Source: Flavobacteriaceae bacterium (GTDB lineage: Bacteria > Bacteroidota > Bacteroidia > Flavobacteriales > Weeksellaceae). Taken from it: 12,807 bases of DNA. Position 1 is the stretch's first letter. Every line of letters begins with the position of its first letter. The DNA is taken from assembly GCA_031289875.1 (NCBI GenBank), contig JAITOO010000162.1:1-12807 (forward strand). Reading direction: 5' to 3'. Shown here in pieces: positions 1 through 7,534 of the stretch. The translations under genes were made by a program, and so were the position numbers. Under the pieces are notes generated by a model. That model searched no databases. It had not been told where the DNA came from and saw only the letters and a program-made list of their open reading frames with translations.

Positions 1-114
1 TTAGATTCATTAGAAAGTTCATTAGTAGAAAATTACGCTTCCGTAGATGTAGGAGAATCGCTGTTTGAAAAATTTACGAAAGTTAAACAAACTTTCTTTT
101 TCTTGAAAGAATAA
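1..114 (+). CDS. 3' end of an unidentified protein
   Basis: The first reading frame is open from the left edge to a TAA at 112-114, giving the last 37 residues of a protein that begins outside the window. The visible tail is acidic and leucine-rich at first, then basic and phenylalanine-rich, ending in FFFLKE. I do not recognise the family. It is read in the same direction as recG, and 70 bp separate its stop from the recG ATG. That gap carries a separate promoter, so the two are probably not dependent on one transcript. No terminator hairpin is visible after the stop. The frame could be chance over so short a length, but the other two forward frames are interrupted by stops. Confidence 0.55.
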   Translation, partial: LDSLESSLVENYASVDVGESLFEKFTKVKQTFFFLKE

Positions 115-170
115 TTTAAATGAATACTCCCTAATTTACTCAGTTGTTTCTGCACAATCTCAAAAATTCC

Positions 171-178
171 TATTTTTG
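171..178 (+). promoter_or_regulatory. -7 promoter element of recG
   Basis: TATTTTTG matches the Bacteroidota primary sigma -7 consensus TAnnTTTG exactly. A TTG at 144-146 lies 24 bp upstream, slightly farther than the usual -33 spacing, so the -33 box is uncertain. The element ends only 6 bp before the ATG at 185, so the start point should fall at or within a few bases of the start codon. Confidence 0.65.
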
Positions 179-184
179 TATTTG

Positions 185-2287
185 ATGAGTGAATTACAGC
201 TTCATACTCCGATTGAATATGTCAAAGGCATTGGCGCAGAACGTGCTTCTTTGCTTAAAACCCATTTTGACATCAGGGTTTGCGAAGATTTACTCAATTA
301 TTTTCCGTTCCGATACATTGACAAAAGCCGGATTTACACTCTCAGCCAAATCGGATTGTCGGCGGCGGAAATTCAGTTGAAAGGAAAAATTATTTCCTTG
401 CAGGAAATCGCTCAGGGAAAGAAAAAACGCTTGGTCGGGACATTTGAAGATGAAACGGGAACGCTCGAACTCGTCTGGTTTAACGTTACCAACTGGTTGA
501 TTAAGAGCATTCCTCTGAACGAAGAAGTCCTGATTTTCGGCAAAGTTGCCTCATTCAACAACAAGTGGAACATGGCTCACCCCGAAATCGAAAAACTCTC
601 GGAAGCGCGGATGGGACAGACCTCGTTAGAACCGGTCTATTCCAATTCGGAAAAATTGCAAAAACGCGGAATTAATCAAAGATTTTTCAAAAAAGTGATT
701 CGAGAAGCCTTGCATTCTATTGAAAATCAGATTGAAGAAAATTTGTCTCAAAAAATTTTGACCGATTATAAACTCATCTCTCGAAAAAAAGCCTATCAAG
801 AAATCCATTTTCCTACCCATTATCAAGGACTTCAACAGGCGGAATACCGTTTGAAATTTGAAGAAATGTTTTTTTTTCAGCTCGGTTTCGGATTGCAGAA
901 AATCCACCGTCAAAACACTACGCCGGGACATCCTTTTTCCAAAGTCGGTAAAAATTTCAACGAATTCTATCAGTATCATCTCCCTTTTGAATTGACCAAT
1001 GCTCAAAAGCGGGTAATCAAGGAGATACGCAAAGATTTGAGGCGCAATACTCAGATGAACAGGCTGTTGCAGGGAGATGTCGGAAGTGGAAAAACAATGG
1101 TTGCTCTGCTTTGCATATTGCTCGCCATCGACAACGGTTTTCAGGCGTGTATGATTGCCCCGACAGAAATTTTAGCAACCCAGCACTTCAACACAATTGA
1201 AGAATTTTTAGGCGGCATGGACGTGTCCGTCCGCCTGCTGACAGGTTCTACGCCCGCATCAGAGCGAAAATTCATTCACGCGGAACTCGAATCAGGCACA
1301 TTGAATATTCTCATCGGAACACACGCCGTACTGGAAGAAAAAGTACAGTTCCAAAGTCTCGGTTTGGCGATAATTGACGAGCAGCACCGCTTCGGCGTAG
1401 CGCAACGCTCAAAACTTTGGAAGAAAAACACTGTTCCGCCGCATATTTTGGTGATGACGGCAACGCCGATTCCGCGCACGTTGGCAATGAGTTTTTACAG
1501 CGATTTAGACATTTCCGTCATCGACGAGCTTCCCGCAGGGCGGAAAGAAATCAAAACCGTTCACAAAACCGATGCACATCGTCTATCGGTCTTTAATTTT
1601 CTGAAAAATGAAATCCAAAAAGGCAGGCAGGTTTACATCGTTTATCCTTTGATTGAAGAAAGCGAAACGATGGATTATAAGGACTTAATGGACGGCTATG
1701 AAAGTGTTGTGCGTGCTTTCCCAATGCCTGAATATCAAGTGAGCATCGTTCATGGAAGAATGAAAACAGCCGACAAAGACTTTGAAATGCAGCGATTTGC
1801 AAAAAATCAAACACAAATTATGGTTGCCACAACAGTCATCGAAGTTGGCGTAAACGTGCCGAATGCCACAGTCATGGTGGTCGAAAGCGCAGAAAAATTC
1901 GGGCTTTCACAGCTTCATCAACTGCGCGGGCGCGTAGGGCGCGGGGCGGAACAGTCTTATTGTATTTTGATGACCAAATCGGAACTCTCTAACGAAGCAA
2001 AAAAAAGAATATCAACGCTTTGCGAAACCAACGACGGCTTTAGAATTTCCGAAGTAGATTTGGAATTACGAGGTCCGGGAAATCTTTTGGGAACACAGCA
2101 AAGCGGCGTTATAGACTTCAAAAAGACAGATTTGGCGCATGACAAAGCTATTATCTCTCTCTCAAAATCAGCGATTAATGTCTTGCTCCAAGAAGACCCC
2201 AAACTTCAATCAGCTGAAAATAAAGAAATTAAAAAATTCTTTCTCGCACATCACAGAAATACTTTTGATTGGGCAAAGATTAGTTAA
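185..2287 (+). CDS. recG: ATP-dependent DNA helicase RecG
   Basis: RecG is a monomeric superfamily 2 helicase that remodels stalled replication forks and drives branch migration of Holliday junctions. The 700-residue length is normal. The N-terminal wedge/OB region opens with [14 protein letters not shown] (about residues 8-21). Helicase motifs follow: Walker A GDVGSGKT (297-304), DEQH (398-401) with the RecG-typical [11 protein letters not shown] context, motif [11 protein letters not shown] (from 425), and motif [14 protein letters not shown] (576-587). The C-terminal [14 protein letters not shown] segment is also characteristic. I chose ATG 185 over an in-frame TTG at 176 because the TTG lies inside the -7 promoter element. 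A run of nine T at 869-877 encodes the conserved FEEMFF segment and the frame is intact. The stop overlaps the stop of convergent hemE by 8 bp. Confidence 0.97.
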   Translation: MSELQLHTPIEYVKGIGAERASLLKTHFDIRVCEDLLNYFPFRYIDKSRIYTLSQIGLSAAEIQLKGKIISLQEIAQGKKKRLVGTFEDETGTLELVWFNVTNWLIKSIPLNEEVLIFGKVASFNNKWNMAHPEIEKLSEARMGQTSLEPVYSNSEKLQKRGINQRFFKKVIREALHSIENQIEENLSQKILTDYKLISRKKAYQEIHFPTHYQGLQQAEYRLKFEEMFFFQLGFGLQKIHRQNTTPGHPFSKVGKNFNEFYQYHLPFELTNAQKRVIKEIRKDLRRNTQMNRLLQGDVGSGKTMVALLCILLAIDNGFQACMIAPTEILATQHFNTIEEFLGGMDVSVRLLTGSTPASERKFIHAELESGTLNILIGTHAVLEEKVQFQSLGLAIIDEQHRFGVAQRSKLWKKNTVPPHILVMTATPIPRTLAMSFYSDLDISVIDELPAGRKEIKTVHKTDAHRLSVFNFLKNEIQKGRQVYIVYPLIEESETMDYKDLMDGYESVVRAFPMPEYQVSIVHGRMKTADKDFEMQRFAKNQTQIMVATTVIEVGVNVPNATVMVVESAEKFGLSQLHQLRGRVGRGAEQSYCILMTKSELSNEAKKRISTLCETNDGFRISEVDLELRGPGNLLGTQQSGVIDFKKTDLAHDKAIISLSKSAINVLLQEDPKLQSAENKEIKKFFLAHHRNTFDWAKIS

Positions 2288-3302
2288 ACTCCACAACCGC
2301 CTTCACAAAAGCCTCCGCATTTTCCACAGGAACATCAGGCAAAATGCCGTGTCCGAGATTGACAATGTATTTTTGCACGCCGAACTCGCGAATCATTTGT
2401 TGTGCTTCGGCATAGATTTTTTTTGGCGGAGCAAGCAGTTTGGCGGGGTCAAAATTTCCTTGTAAAGTAATTTTGTTGTGCGTAAATTCCCGCGCTTTTT
2501 GCGGAGAAATCGTCCAATCCACGCCGAGTGCCGAAGCTTTTGAATCGCACATTGTTTCGAGGGCAAACCAGCAGCCTTTTCCAAAAACAATAACGGGGGC
2601 TTTATCAGCCAGAGCCTCCGTTATTTGATTGATGTATTTCCAAGAAAATTCGTCGTAATCTTTCGGTGAAAGCAATCCTCCCCAACTGTCAAAAATCTGC
2701 ACAGCATGAACGCCGTGTTCTATTTTTTTCGACAAATACGCAATCGTATAATCGGTGATTTTTTGGAGCAGAAGATGCGCCCAGTCAGGATGTTGGAAGC
2801 AGAAAACTTTGGCTTTGTCAAAAGTTTTAGAGCCTCGTCCTTCGACAGCGTAACAAAGTATTGTCCAAGGACTTCCTGAAAATCCAATGAGCGGAATTTC
2901 ATCGTCAAGCAAGCACAAAGTTCGGTCAATTGCTTCAAAAACGTAACCCAAACTATCCTCAACATCAGGCATTTGCAATTTTTCAATATCTCTCTGAGAA
3001 GCTATCGGATTTTTCAAAAAAGGTCCGACAGATTCCTTGATTTCAAACGGCATGCCCATCGCTTGTGGAACAACCAGAATGTCGGAAAAAAGAATGGCGG
3101 CATCAATCGGGAGGCGTTTCACGGGCATCAAAGTGATTTCTGCGGCAAGGTCGGGGCGGCGGCAACGGGTGAAAAAGTCGTATTTTTCTCTCATGGCGCG
3201 AAATTCGGGCAGAAATCTGCCTGCCTGCCTCATCATCCACACGGGCGGACGTTGTACTTTCCTGCCTGCCAAAGCATCTAAAAAAAGGTTGTTCTTAGGC
3301 AT
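2280..3302 (-). CDS. hemE: uroporphyrinogen decarboxylase
   Basis: HemE removes four carboxyl groups from uroporphyrinogen III to give coproporphyrinogen III, a cytosolic step of heme synthesis. The 340-residue length is typical. Signature 1, [16 protein letters not shown] (19-34), includes the substrate-binding arginines R25 and R29. The catalytic aspartate lies in [10 protein letters not shown] (D74). Signature 2, [16 protein letters not shown], begins at residue 140. A C-terminal histidine sits in [11 protein letters not shown] (H318). It lies 30 bp downstream of hemD in the same orientation with no promoter element visible between them, so the two probably form one transcript that supplies consecutive steps. 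Its last codons overlap the 3' end of recG on the opposite strand by 8 bp. Confidence 0.97.
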   Translation of the reverse strand: MPKNNLFLDALAGRKVQRPPVWMMRQAGRFLPEFRAMREKYDFFTRCRRPDLAAEITLMPVKRLPIDAAILFSDILVVPQAMGMPFEIKESVGPFLKNPIASQRDIEKLQMPDVEDSLGYVFEAIDRTLCLLDDEIPLIGFSGSPWTILCYAVEGRGSKTFDKAKVFCFQHPDWAHLLLQKITDYTIAYLSKKIEHGVHAVQIFDSWGGLLSPKDYDEFSWKYINQITEALADKAPVIVFGKGCWFALETMCDSKASALGVDWTISPQKAREFTHNKITLQGNFDPAKLLAPPKKIYAEAQQMIREFGVQKYIVNLGHGILPDVPVENAEAFVKAVVEFN

Positions 3303-3332
3303 TTTTCAATTTATAGTTCTGTTAATATATTT

Positions 3333-3995
3333 TTAATGAGTTAAGGTTTCATTTATCAAATCGACCAACGCTTCTTTGGTAATTTCTTCGGGATAAGAAA
3401 CCGGAAAGTTTCCGTATTTCCGCACTGCTTGGGCGGTGGTTTTTCCGATGGTGAAAATCAGTGTGTTTTGCGGAATTTCATTCATTGAAAAAAAAGATTT
3501 TATTGCCGACGGGCTTGTAAAAACGATAGCATCATAACTGTTGTTCAGCTTTTTAGGTGTTAATGTCGTGTGATAACATTCAATTTCAATCACTTCTATG
3601 TTGTGGTTTTTCAAAACATCGGGAATGATTTTTAGAGACAAATTTCCTTTCAAAAAAACGTATGTCTGTTTTTTTTCATTTTCCAGAATCCGTTCCACTA
3701 AATCTTCGGAATAGTTGGACACAAAGGCGATTTCGCGGTTCTGCCCCAGCAGTTCTTTCGCAGTATTTTTGCCGACGACAAAAAATTCCCCGTCTAATGG
3801 AATATTCTGCACCGCCTGCGCAGAGTGCTTGCTTGTAATGATAAAGTCATAATCTTTTTTTTCTGTCGGAAGTTGTTTCGTGATTTCGTTTTCGGAGTAA
3901 ATTTCTGTTTTAATAAAGGGAATATAATCGGATAGAATTTCTTTATCAAACTCGTCCGGGAGAGGCGTATCAGAAGTAACTAATATTTGTTTCAT
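3333..3995 (-). CDS. hemD: uroporphyrinogen-III synthase
   Basis: HemD closes the linear hydroxymethylbilane into uroporphyrinogen III with inversion of ring D, directly before the HemE step. HemD sequences diverge strongly, so the call rests on three things. The size is right (220 residues). The pattern is that of two alternating alpha/beta domains carrying paired motifs: YDFIITSKHSA at about 49-59, and YDAIVFTSPSAIKSFF at 154-169, the latter being the classic HEM4 serine-rich turn. The CYHTTLTP stretch and the GKTTAQAV segment near the C-terminus also fit. Position immediately upstream of hemE agrees. The start ATG (3993-3995) is 16 bp downstream of a -7 element. hemA and hemC are not upstream; a divergent unrelated gene is. 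No catalytic residues can be named with confidence. Confidence 0.9.
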   Translation of the reverse strand: MKQILVTSDTPLPDEFDKEILSDYIPFIKTEIYSENEITKQLPTEKKDYDFIITSKHSAQAVQNIPLDGEFFVVGKNTAKELLGQNREIAFVSNYSEDLVERILENEKKQTYVFLKGNLSLKIIPDVLKNHNIEVIEIECYHTTLTPKKLNNSYDAIVFTSPSAIKSFFSMNEIPQNTLIFTIGKTTAQAVRKYGNFPVSYPEEITKEALVDLINETLTH

Positions 3996-4011
3996 ACCAG
4001 CATTCTTTTTA

Positions 4012-4019
4012 CAAAGATA
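4012..4019 (-). promoter_or_regulatory. -7 promoter element of hemD-hemE
   Basis: On the minus strand the sequence reads TATCTTTG, an exact TAnnTTTG match, 16 bp before the hemD ATG. The leader would be roughly 10-13 nt and holds no Shine-Dalgarno sequence. No -33 TTG is seen at the expected distance. Confidence 0.6.
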
Positions 4020-4031
4020 ATAATATTATTA
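4018..4031. repeat. AT palindrome abutting the hemD promoter
   Basis: TAATAATATTATTA is a perfect 14-bp palindrome that overlaps the upstream edge of the hemD -7 element and lies between the divergent hemD and DUF2807 genes. It could be an operator, but the region is very AT-rich and such palindromes arise by chance. Confidence 0.25.
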
Positions 4032-4077
4032 AAAATAACGTTTTATTTAACAAATAATATGGCGATTTTCGACTTTA

Positions 4078-4085
4078 TAAGTTTG
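4078..4085 (+). promoter_or_regulatory. -7 promoter element of the DUF2807 gene
   Basis: TAAGTTTG is an exact TAnnTTTG match, 39 bp before the ATG at 4125. The implied leader of about 35 nt is A-rich just before the start codon and has no Shine-Dalgarno sequence. No clear -33 box is visible. Confidence 0.5.
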
Positions 4086-4124
4086 ATTTTGTCATAACTA
4101 AAAAAACATTAAAAAAATCAGATT

Positions 4125-4796
4125 ATGAGGAAAATATTTTTAATGACAATTGGTTGGTTTGGAATGCAAACCGCATTTTCACAGTCAGTTACTAAAAATG
4201 TGGGAGATTTCACGGGGGTCAAGGTTTTTGACAAAATCAGGGTGGAATTGGTCGCTTCATCTAAAAACGAAGTCGAAATCGTTGGAAGCGATACCGATAA
4301 TGTGCAGATAATCAATAAGAACGGAGAGTTGAAAATCAGAATGACGACAGTTAAAACATTGCAGGGCGACGGCATCAAAGTAGTCGTCTATTACAAAGAT
4401 TTACAGGGAGTTGAAGCTAACGAAGGAACAGTCGTTACGAATTTAGACAAAATCAAATCGTCTTCGCTGACGCTTAATGCCAAAGAAGGAGCTTCGATTA
4501 ATGTGGGAATTGAGGCGCAAAAACTTAATATTCAAATAGTTACTGGCGGAATAGTAGAGGTTTCAGGCGAAGCCGACACCCAAGACGTGCTGATTAATAC
4601 AGGCGCAAAATATTATGCCAAAGACCTGAAAACCAAGCAAACAACTGTAACCATCAACGCAGGAGGAGAAGCCGAAGTGTTTGTTTCCAAACAAGTTGAT
4701 GCTAAAATCCGAGCAGGCGGCACGATTGACATCTACGGAAACCCTGATACCGTGAACAAAAAAACAAGCTTGGGCGGACGGATTACTGTGCATTAA
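4125..4796 (+). CDS. secreted head-GIN domain (DUF2807) protein
   Basis: The 223-residue protein starts with a signal peptide: basic MRK, a hydrophobic core, and a likely signal peptidase I cut after AFS (residue 19). The remainder is a DUF2807-type repetitive beta fold. It begins with the family-typical entry strand NVGDFTGVKVFDKIRVEL, then has short strands with Gly, Asn and Val at regular spacing (for example EGASINVGI and TVTINAGGEAEV), and ends in GGRITVH. Such domains form right-handed beta-helix-like stacks and are abundant as periplasmic or surface proteins in Bacteroidota; a role in adhesion has been proposed from fold only. There is no membrane anchor, lipobox or T9SS C-terminal domain. 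It stands alone, divergent from hemD and convergent with mdh. The family call is good; the function is unknown. Confidence 0.85.
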   Translation: MRKIFLMTIGWFGMQTAFSQSVTKNVGDFTGVKVFDKIRVELVASSKNEVEIVGSDTDNVQIINKNGELKIRMTTVKTLQGDGIKVVVYYKDLQGVEANEGTVVTNLDKIKSSSLTLNAKEGASINVGIEAQKLNIQIVTGGIVEVSGEADTQDVLINTGAKYYAKDLKTKQTTVTINAGGEAEVFVSKQVDAKIRAGGTIDIYGNPDTVNKKTSLGGRITVH

Positions 4797-4984
4797 TGCC
4801 GGATTTGTTACTTTTCAGAGCAAAGTTAAAACAGTTTTTTTCTACGAAACAGCCTTTTTTTCTCGGTGAATGGGAGAGAGTTCTTGATTGTTTCTTTCTT
4901 TTGCTTGATAAAATTATCTGAAATTGCGTACTTGCTTTCGTTCATCAACAACTTATAAAATCAGGTTTTTAAAGCTATCGTAGA

Positions 4985-5011
4985 ACCAAAAACCGCCTCC
5001 GAAGAAGCGGT
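4985..5011 (-). terminator. rho-independent terminator of mdh
   Basis: Read on the minus strand, arms ACCGCTTC and GAGGCGGT (5011-5004 and 4999-4992) form an 8-bp stem with one G-U pair. They enclose a TTCG tetraloop closed by C-G, and TTTTT follows (the first T is the last base of the 3' arm). It starts 38 bp after the mdh stop. On the plus strand the same stem has a C-A mismatch and no T tract, so it is directional. Confidence 0.85.
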
Positions 5012-5049
5012 CTCTCTAAAATATATTTGCCATGAAAAAATCACGTTTT

Positions 5050-5988
5050 TCACAAAATATTCATATCGTTCAAAACGTTGTTCATGTTTCTTACGGCGTC
5101 GGCAGAGGCTTGGAACTTAGCTTTTTCGTCGTCGTTCAAGTCTAACTGAATGATTTTTTCCACGCCGTTCTTGCCCAAAACAACAGGCACTCCGATGCAG
5201 ATATCACTCTGTCCGTATTCGCCTTCCAGATATACGCAACAAGGGAACACTTTTTTCTCGTCTCTTACAATGGATTCCACAACAGCAGCTCCCGCAGCTC
5301 CCGGTGCGTACCATGCGGAAGTTCCGAGCAGTTTGGTCAATGTTGCGCCTCCTACCATTGTATCAGCGGCAACTTTGTTAAGGTCATCAGCGCCAAGCAC
5401 TTTTGAAAAAGGCACGCCTTGCCAAGTTGCCAGACGCGTCAGAGGAATCATGGTAGTGTCGCCATGTCCGCCAATGACCAATGCTTGAATGTCTCCCTGA
5501 GAAGCTCCGCTCGCCAGAGATAAATAGGTTTTGAAGCGGGAAGAGTCCAGCGCGCCGCCCATTCCGATAACTCTGTTTTTAGGCAACTTCAAAGATTTCA
5601 GCGCCAAATAAGTCATCGTATCCATTGGATTGGAAATCACTACCAAAATGGCATCAGGAGAGTATTTAAGAATGTTGGAAGCTACTTCTTTTACGATTTT
5701 TGCATTCGTTCCTATCAGGTCCTCGCGGCTCATTCCGGGTTTTCTCGGAATCCCCGAAGTGATAACGGCTACCTGTGTTCCTGCGGTTTTGGAATAATCG
5801 CCTGTTGTTCCTGTAACTTTGGTGTCAAAGCCCAACAGCGAAGTAGTCTGGGTCAGGTCTAACGCCTTGCCTTCGGCAACGCCTTCTTTTACGTCCACCA
5901 AAACCACTTCGTGCGCTAATTCTTTTCTTACGATATTGTCTGCGCAGGTTGCACCTACTGCACCTACGCCTACTACTGTTACTTTCAT
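5050..5988 (-). CDS. mdh: malate dehydrogenase (LDH-like type)
   Basis: This is an NAD-dependent malate dehydrogenase interconverting malate and oxaloacetate in the TCA cycle. The 312 residues carry the Rossmann motif GVGAVG (7-12) and an aspartate at the end of the second strand (D32), which favours NAD over NADP. The mobile-loop segment GIPRKPGMSRED has R82, where lactate dehydrogenases have glutamine, together with R88, giving malate specificity. Further sites are N120 in ISNPMD, D148 and R151 in GGALDSSRF, and the catalytic histidine H175 in GGHGD. All expected active-site residues are present. The gene is a single unit with its own -7 element 40 bp upstream and a terminator 38 bp downstream. 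It shares an upstream region with the divergent glycosyltransferase operon. Confidence 0.97.
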   Translation of the reverse strand: MKVTVVGVGAVGATCADNIVRKELAHEVVLVDVKEGVAEGKALDLTQTTSLLGFDTKVTGTTGDYSKTAGTQVAVITSGIPRKPGMSREDLIGTNAKIVKEVASNILKYSPDAILVVISNPMDTMTYLALKSLKLPKNRVIGMGGALDSSRFKTYLSLASGASQGDIQALVIGGHGDTTMIPLTRLATWQGVPFSKVLGADDLNKVAADTMVGGATLTKLLGTSAWYAPGAAGAAVVESIVRDEKKVFPCCVYLEGEYGQSDICIGVPVVLGKNGVEKIIQLDLNDDEKAKFQASADAVRNMNNVLNDMNIL

Positions 5989-6028
5989 GTGTTTATTTAA
6001 TTTTTTTTATTCAAATCTAACAACTTTC

Positions 6029-6036
6029 CAAAGGTA
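6029..6036 (-). promoter_or_regulatory. -7 promoter element of mdh
   Basis: The minus strand reads TACCTTTG, an exact TAnnTTTG match, 40 bp before the mdh ATG. The leader is about 35 nt, A-rich near the start codon and without a Shine-Dalgarno sequence. Confidence 0.6.
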
Positions 6037-6117
6037 ATATTTTATTTTTAATAGAAAAAGGATATACACAGTTTTTTTCAATACGAGGGAAAATATCATT
6101 TTTTAACAAGAAAGTTT

Positions 6118-6125
6118 TATCTTTG
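6118..6125 (+). promoter_or_regulatory. -7 promoter element of the GT2-LAB_N-GT39 operon
   Basis: TATCTTTG matches TAnnTTTG exactly and ends 21 bp before the ATG at 6147. It is the only promoter element I see for the three overlapping genes downstream. It faces away from the mdh promoter 82 bp to the left. Confidence 0.6.
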
Positions 6126-6146
6126 GCGGATATTTAATTTAACACA

Positions 6147-6863
6147 ATGGAATATGATTTGACGGTTATCATACCCGTTTTCAACGAAGAAGACAACTTG
6201 CGGCGTGTCTACGACGAGATGTCGGCTTTCATCAAAACGGCAAAAAAGCGTACGAAAGTTCTTTTCGTCAATGACGGCTCTCGAGACAACAGTTTGTCGG
6301 AGATACGAAAAATCTGCGCTGAAAATCCGGATTTCACTTACATTTCCTTTGATAAAAATTACGGTTTAAGTCCCGCTTTGAAAGCAGGATTCGACTATTT
6401 GAACACCCGCTGGGGAGGCTATTTGGATGCTGATTTACAAACAGCTCCGGAAGATTTTAATTTACTTTTAGACGATGCCGAAAAATACGATTTGGTAACA
6501 GGCGTTCGCTCCAACCGAAAGGATAGTTTAGTGAAAAACATGTCTTCCAAAATTGCCAACGGAATCCGCCGAGCTTTCACGCACGACGGCATGGACGACA
6601 CGGGTTGCCCGCTGAAAATCATCAAAACCGAATATGCCAAACGAATTCCGATGTTCAAAGGACTGCACCGCTTTCTCCCTGCGATGGTTCAACTTCAAAA
6701 CGGAAAGGTGAAACAAATTTCCGTTCGGCATTTTGAACGGGTTGCGGGCAAATCCAAGTTTCACTTGTGGAATCGTCTGCTGGGACCGCTGAGCGATTGT
6801 TTCGCTTTCTTGTGGATGAAGAAAAAGTACATCAATTATCAAGTGGCTGAGAAGAAATTATGA
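6147..6863 (+). CDS. GT2 polyprenyl-phosphate sugar transferase (DPM1/ArnC-like)
   Basis: This family-2 glycosyltransferase (238 residues) probably moves a sugar from a nucleotide donor to undecaprenyl phosphate on the cytoplasmic face. It has the entry strand LTVIIPVFNEEDNL (5-18), the nucleotide-binding VNDGS (41-45), a KNYGLSPALKAG segment (70-81) and the metal-binding DxD in YLDADLQTAPED (D94, D96). The DLQ-x-P-E form is characteristic of dolichol/undecaprenyl-phosphate sugar synthases such as DPM1 and ArnC. A conserved HRFLPAMVQ stretch and the basic RVAGKSKF follow. It lacks the two C-terminal membrane helices of ArnC, so it resembles the short soluble DPM1 type and would bind the membrane peripherally. 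Its stop overlaps the next start by 4 bp (ATGA). The donor sugar cannot be read from sequence. Confidence 0.88.
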   Translation: MEYDLTVIIPVFNEEDNLRRVYDEMSAFIKTAKKRTKVLFVNDGSRDNSLSEIRKICAENPDFTYISFDKNYGLSPALKAGFDYLNTRWGGYLDADLQTAPEDFNLLLDDAEKYDLVTGVRSNRKDSLVKNMSSKIANGIRRAFTHDGMDDTGCPLKIIKTEYAKRIPMFKGLHRFLPAMVQLQNGKVKQISVRHFERVAGKSKFHLWNRLLGPLSDCFAFLWMKKKYINYQVAEKKL

Positions 6864-7534
6864 TGAGTTTTTTGGCAAATACGGAAACTGTTTTTTGGAA
6901 TTATTTCACACTGTCGATTGGTTTTTTCGCCCAGTTTCTGTTTTCGAGCCGAATGCTCGTTCAGTGGATTAGTGCGGAGAAAAACAAACGCGTAACTTCT
7001 GATTTGCTTTTCTGGCAGATAAGCCTGATTGCCTCATTTTTTCTGTTTCTTTACGGCTATCTGCGCCACGATTTTTCCATCATGCTGGGGCAGGTCATCA
7101 CCTATTACATCTATATTCGTAATATTCAATTACATAACGCTTGGCTGAAATATCATTTTTTGTTTCGATATTTTGTGTATTTTTTCCCAATTTTGGCAAT
7201 TGGTTTCAGTTTGTGGCACGGAGCTTTCGACGTTTCCAAACTTTTCAAAAACGAAAAAATTCCTTTGTGGCTGCTGATTGGGGGGAGTTTCGGACAAATT
7301 TTGTTTACGATGAGATTTGTGTATCAATGGATTTACTCCGAAAAAATCAAAAAATCCGAACTGCCTCTCGGTTTTTGGATGTTGAGTCTGACCGGCTCGC
7401 TGATGATTTTCACATATGCCGTAATCCGCTTGGACTGGGTTCTGCTGGCGGGACACAGCATGGGGATTTTTACTTATGTAAGAAATATTATGATTTTGAA
7501 CCAAAGCAAAAAGACCGACGTTAATGCACAGTAA
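6860..7534 (+). CDS. membrane protein with two tandem LAB_N repeats
   Basis: This 224-residue integral membrane protein has two copies of the LAB_N domain, named for the N-terminus of some lipid-A-disaccharide synthases and related to PQ-loop/SWEET carriers. It has no glycosyltransferase part and so is not LpxB. Copy 1 spans about residues 18-89 and copy 2 about 139-210. They align without gaps at a fixed offset of 121. Shared residues include Q25/Q146, R31/R152, QWI (35-37/156-158), EK (40-41/161-162), FW (51-52/172-173), R69/R190, D71/D192 and RNI (87-89/208-210). Each copy looks like three membrane segments, and a hydrophobic linker (about 101-119) adds one, giving seven. It overlaps its neighbours by 4 and 11 bp. 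A role as flippase for the lipid-linked sugar is inference. The start could be ATG 6860 or ATG 6863. Confidence 0.85.
   Translation: MMSFLANTETVFWNYFTLSIGFFAQFLFSSRMLVQWISAEKNKRVTSDLLFWQISLIASFFLFLYGYLRHDFSIMLGQVITYYIYIRNIQLHNAWLKYHFLFRYFVYFFPILAIGFSLWHGAFDVSKLFKNEKIPLWLLIGGSFGQILFTMRFVYQWIYSEKIKKSELPLGFWMLSLTGSLMIFTYAVIRLDWVLLAGHSMGIFTYVRNIMILNQSKKTDVNAQ

Noticed and set aside
176..184. TTG start giving a recG product three residues longer
   Set aside because: The TTG overlaps the -7 promoter element, and the wedge domain homology begins only after the ATG at 185.
4810..4841. Possible terminator after the DUF2807 gene: ACTTT/AAAGT arms followed at a distance by seven T
   Set aside because: The stem is only 5 bp, AT-rich, and separated from the T run by 7 nt. 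The rest of the gap to mdh shows nothing but T-rich tracts.
5022..5145. A plus-strand 37-codon frame (ATG 5032) preceded by a TATATTTG element, antisense to the end of mdh
   Set aside because: It lies almost wholly inside the mdh coding region, is not recognisable, and an exact 8-base degenerate element is expected by chance in AT-rich DNA.
6860..7534. Calling the LAB_N protein LpxB (lipid-A-disaccharide synthase)
   Set aside because: It has only the membrane LAB_N repeats and none of the GT-B catalytic part of LpxB.
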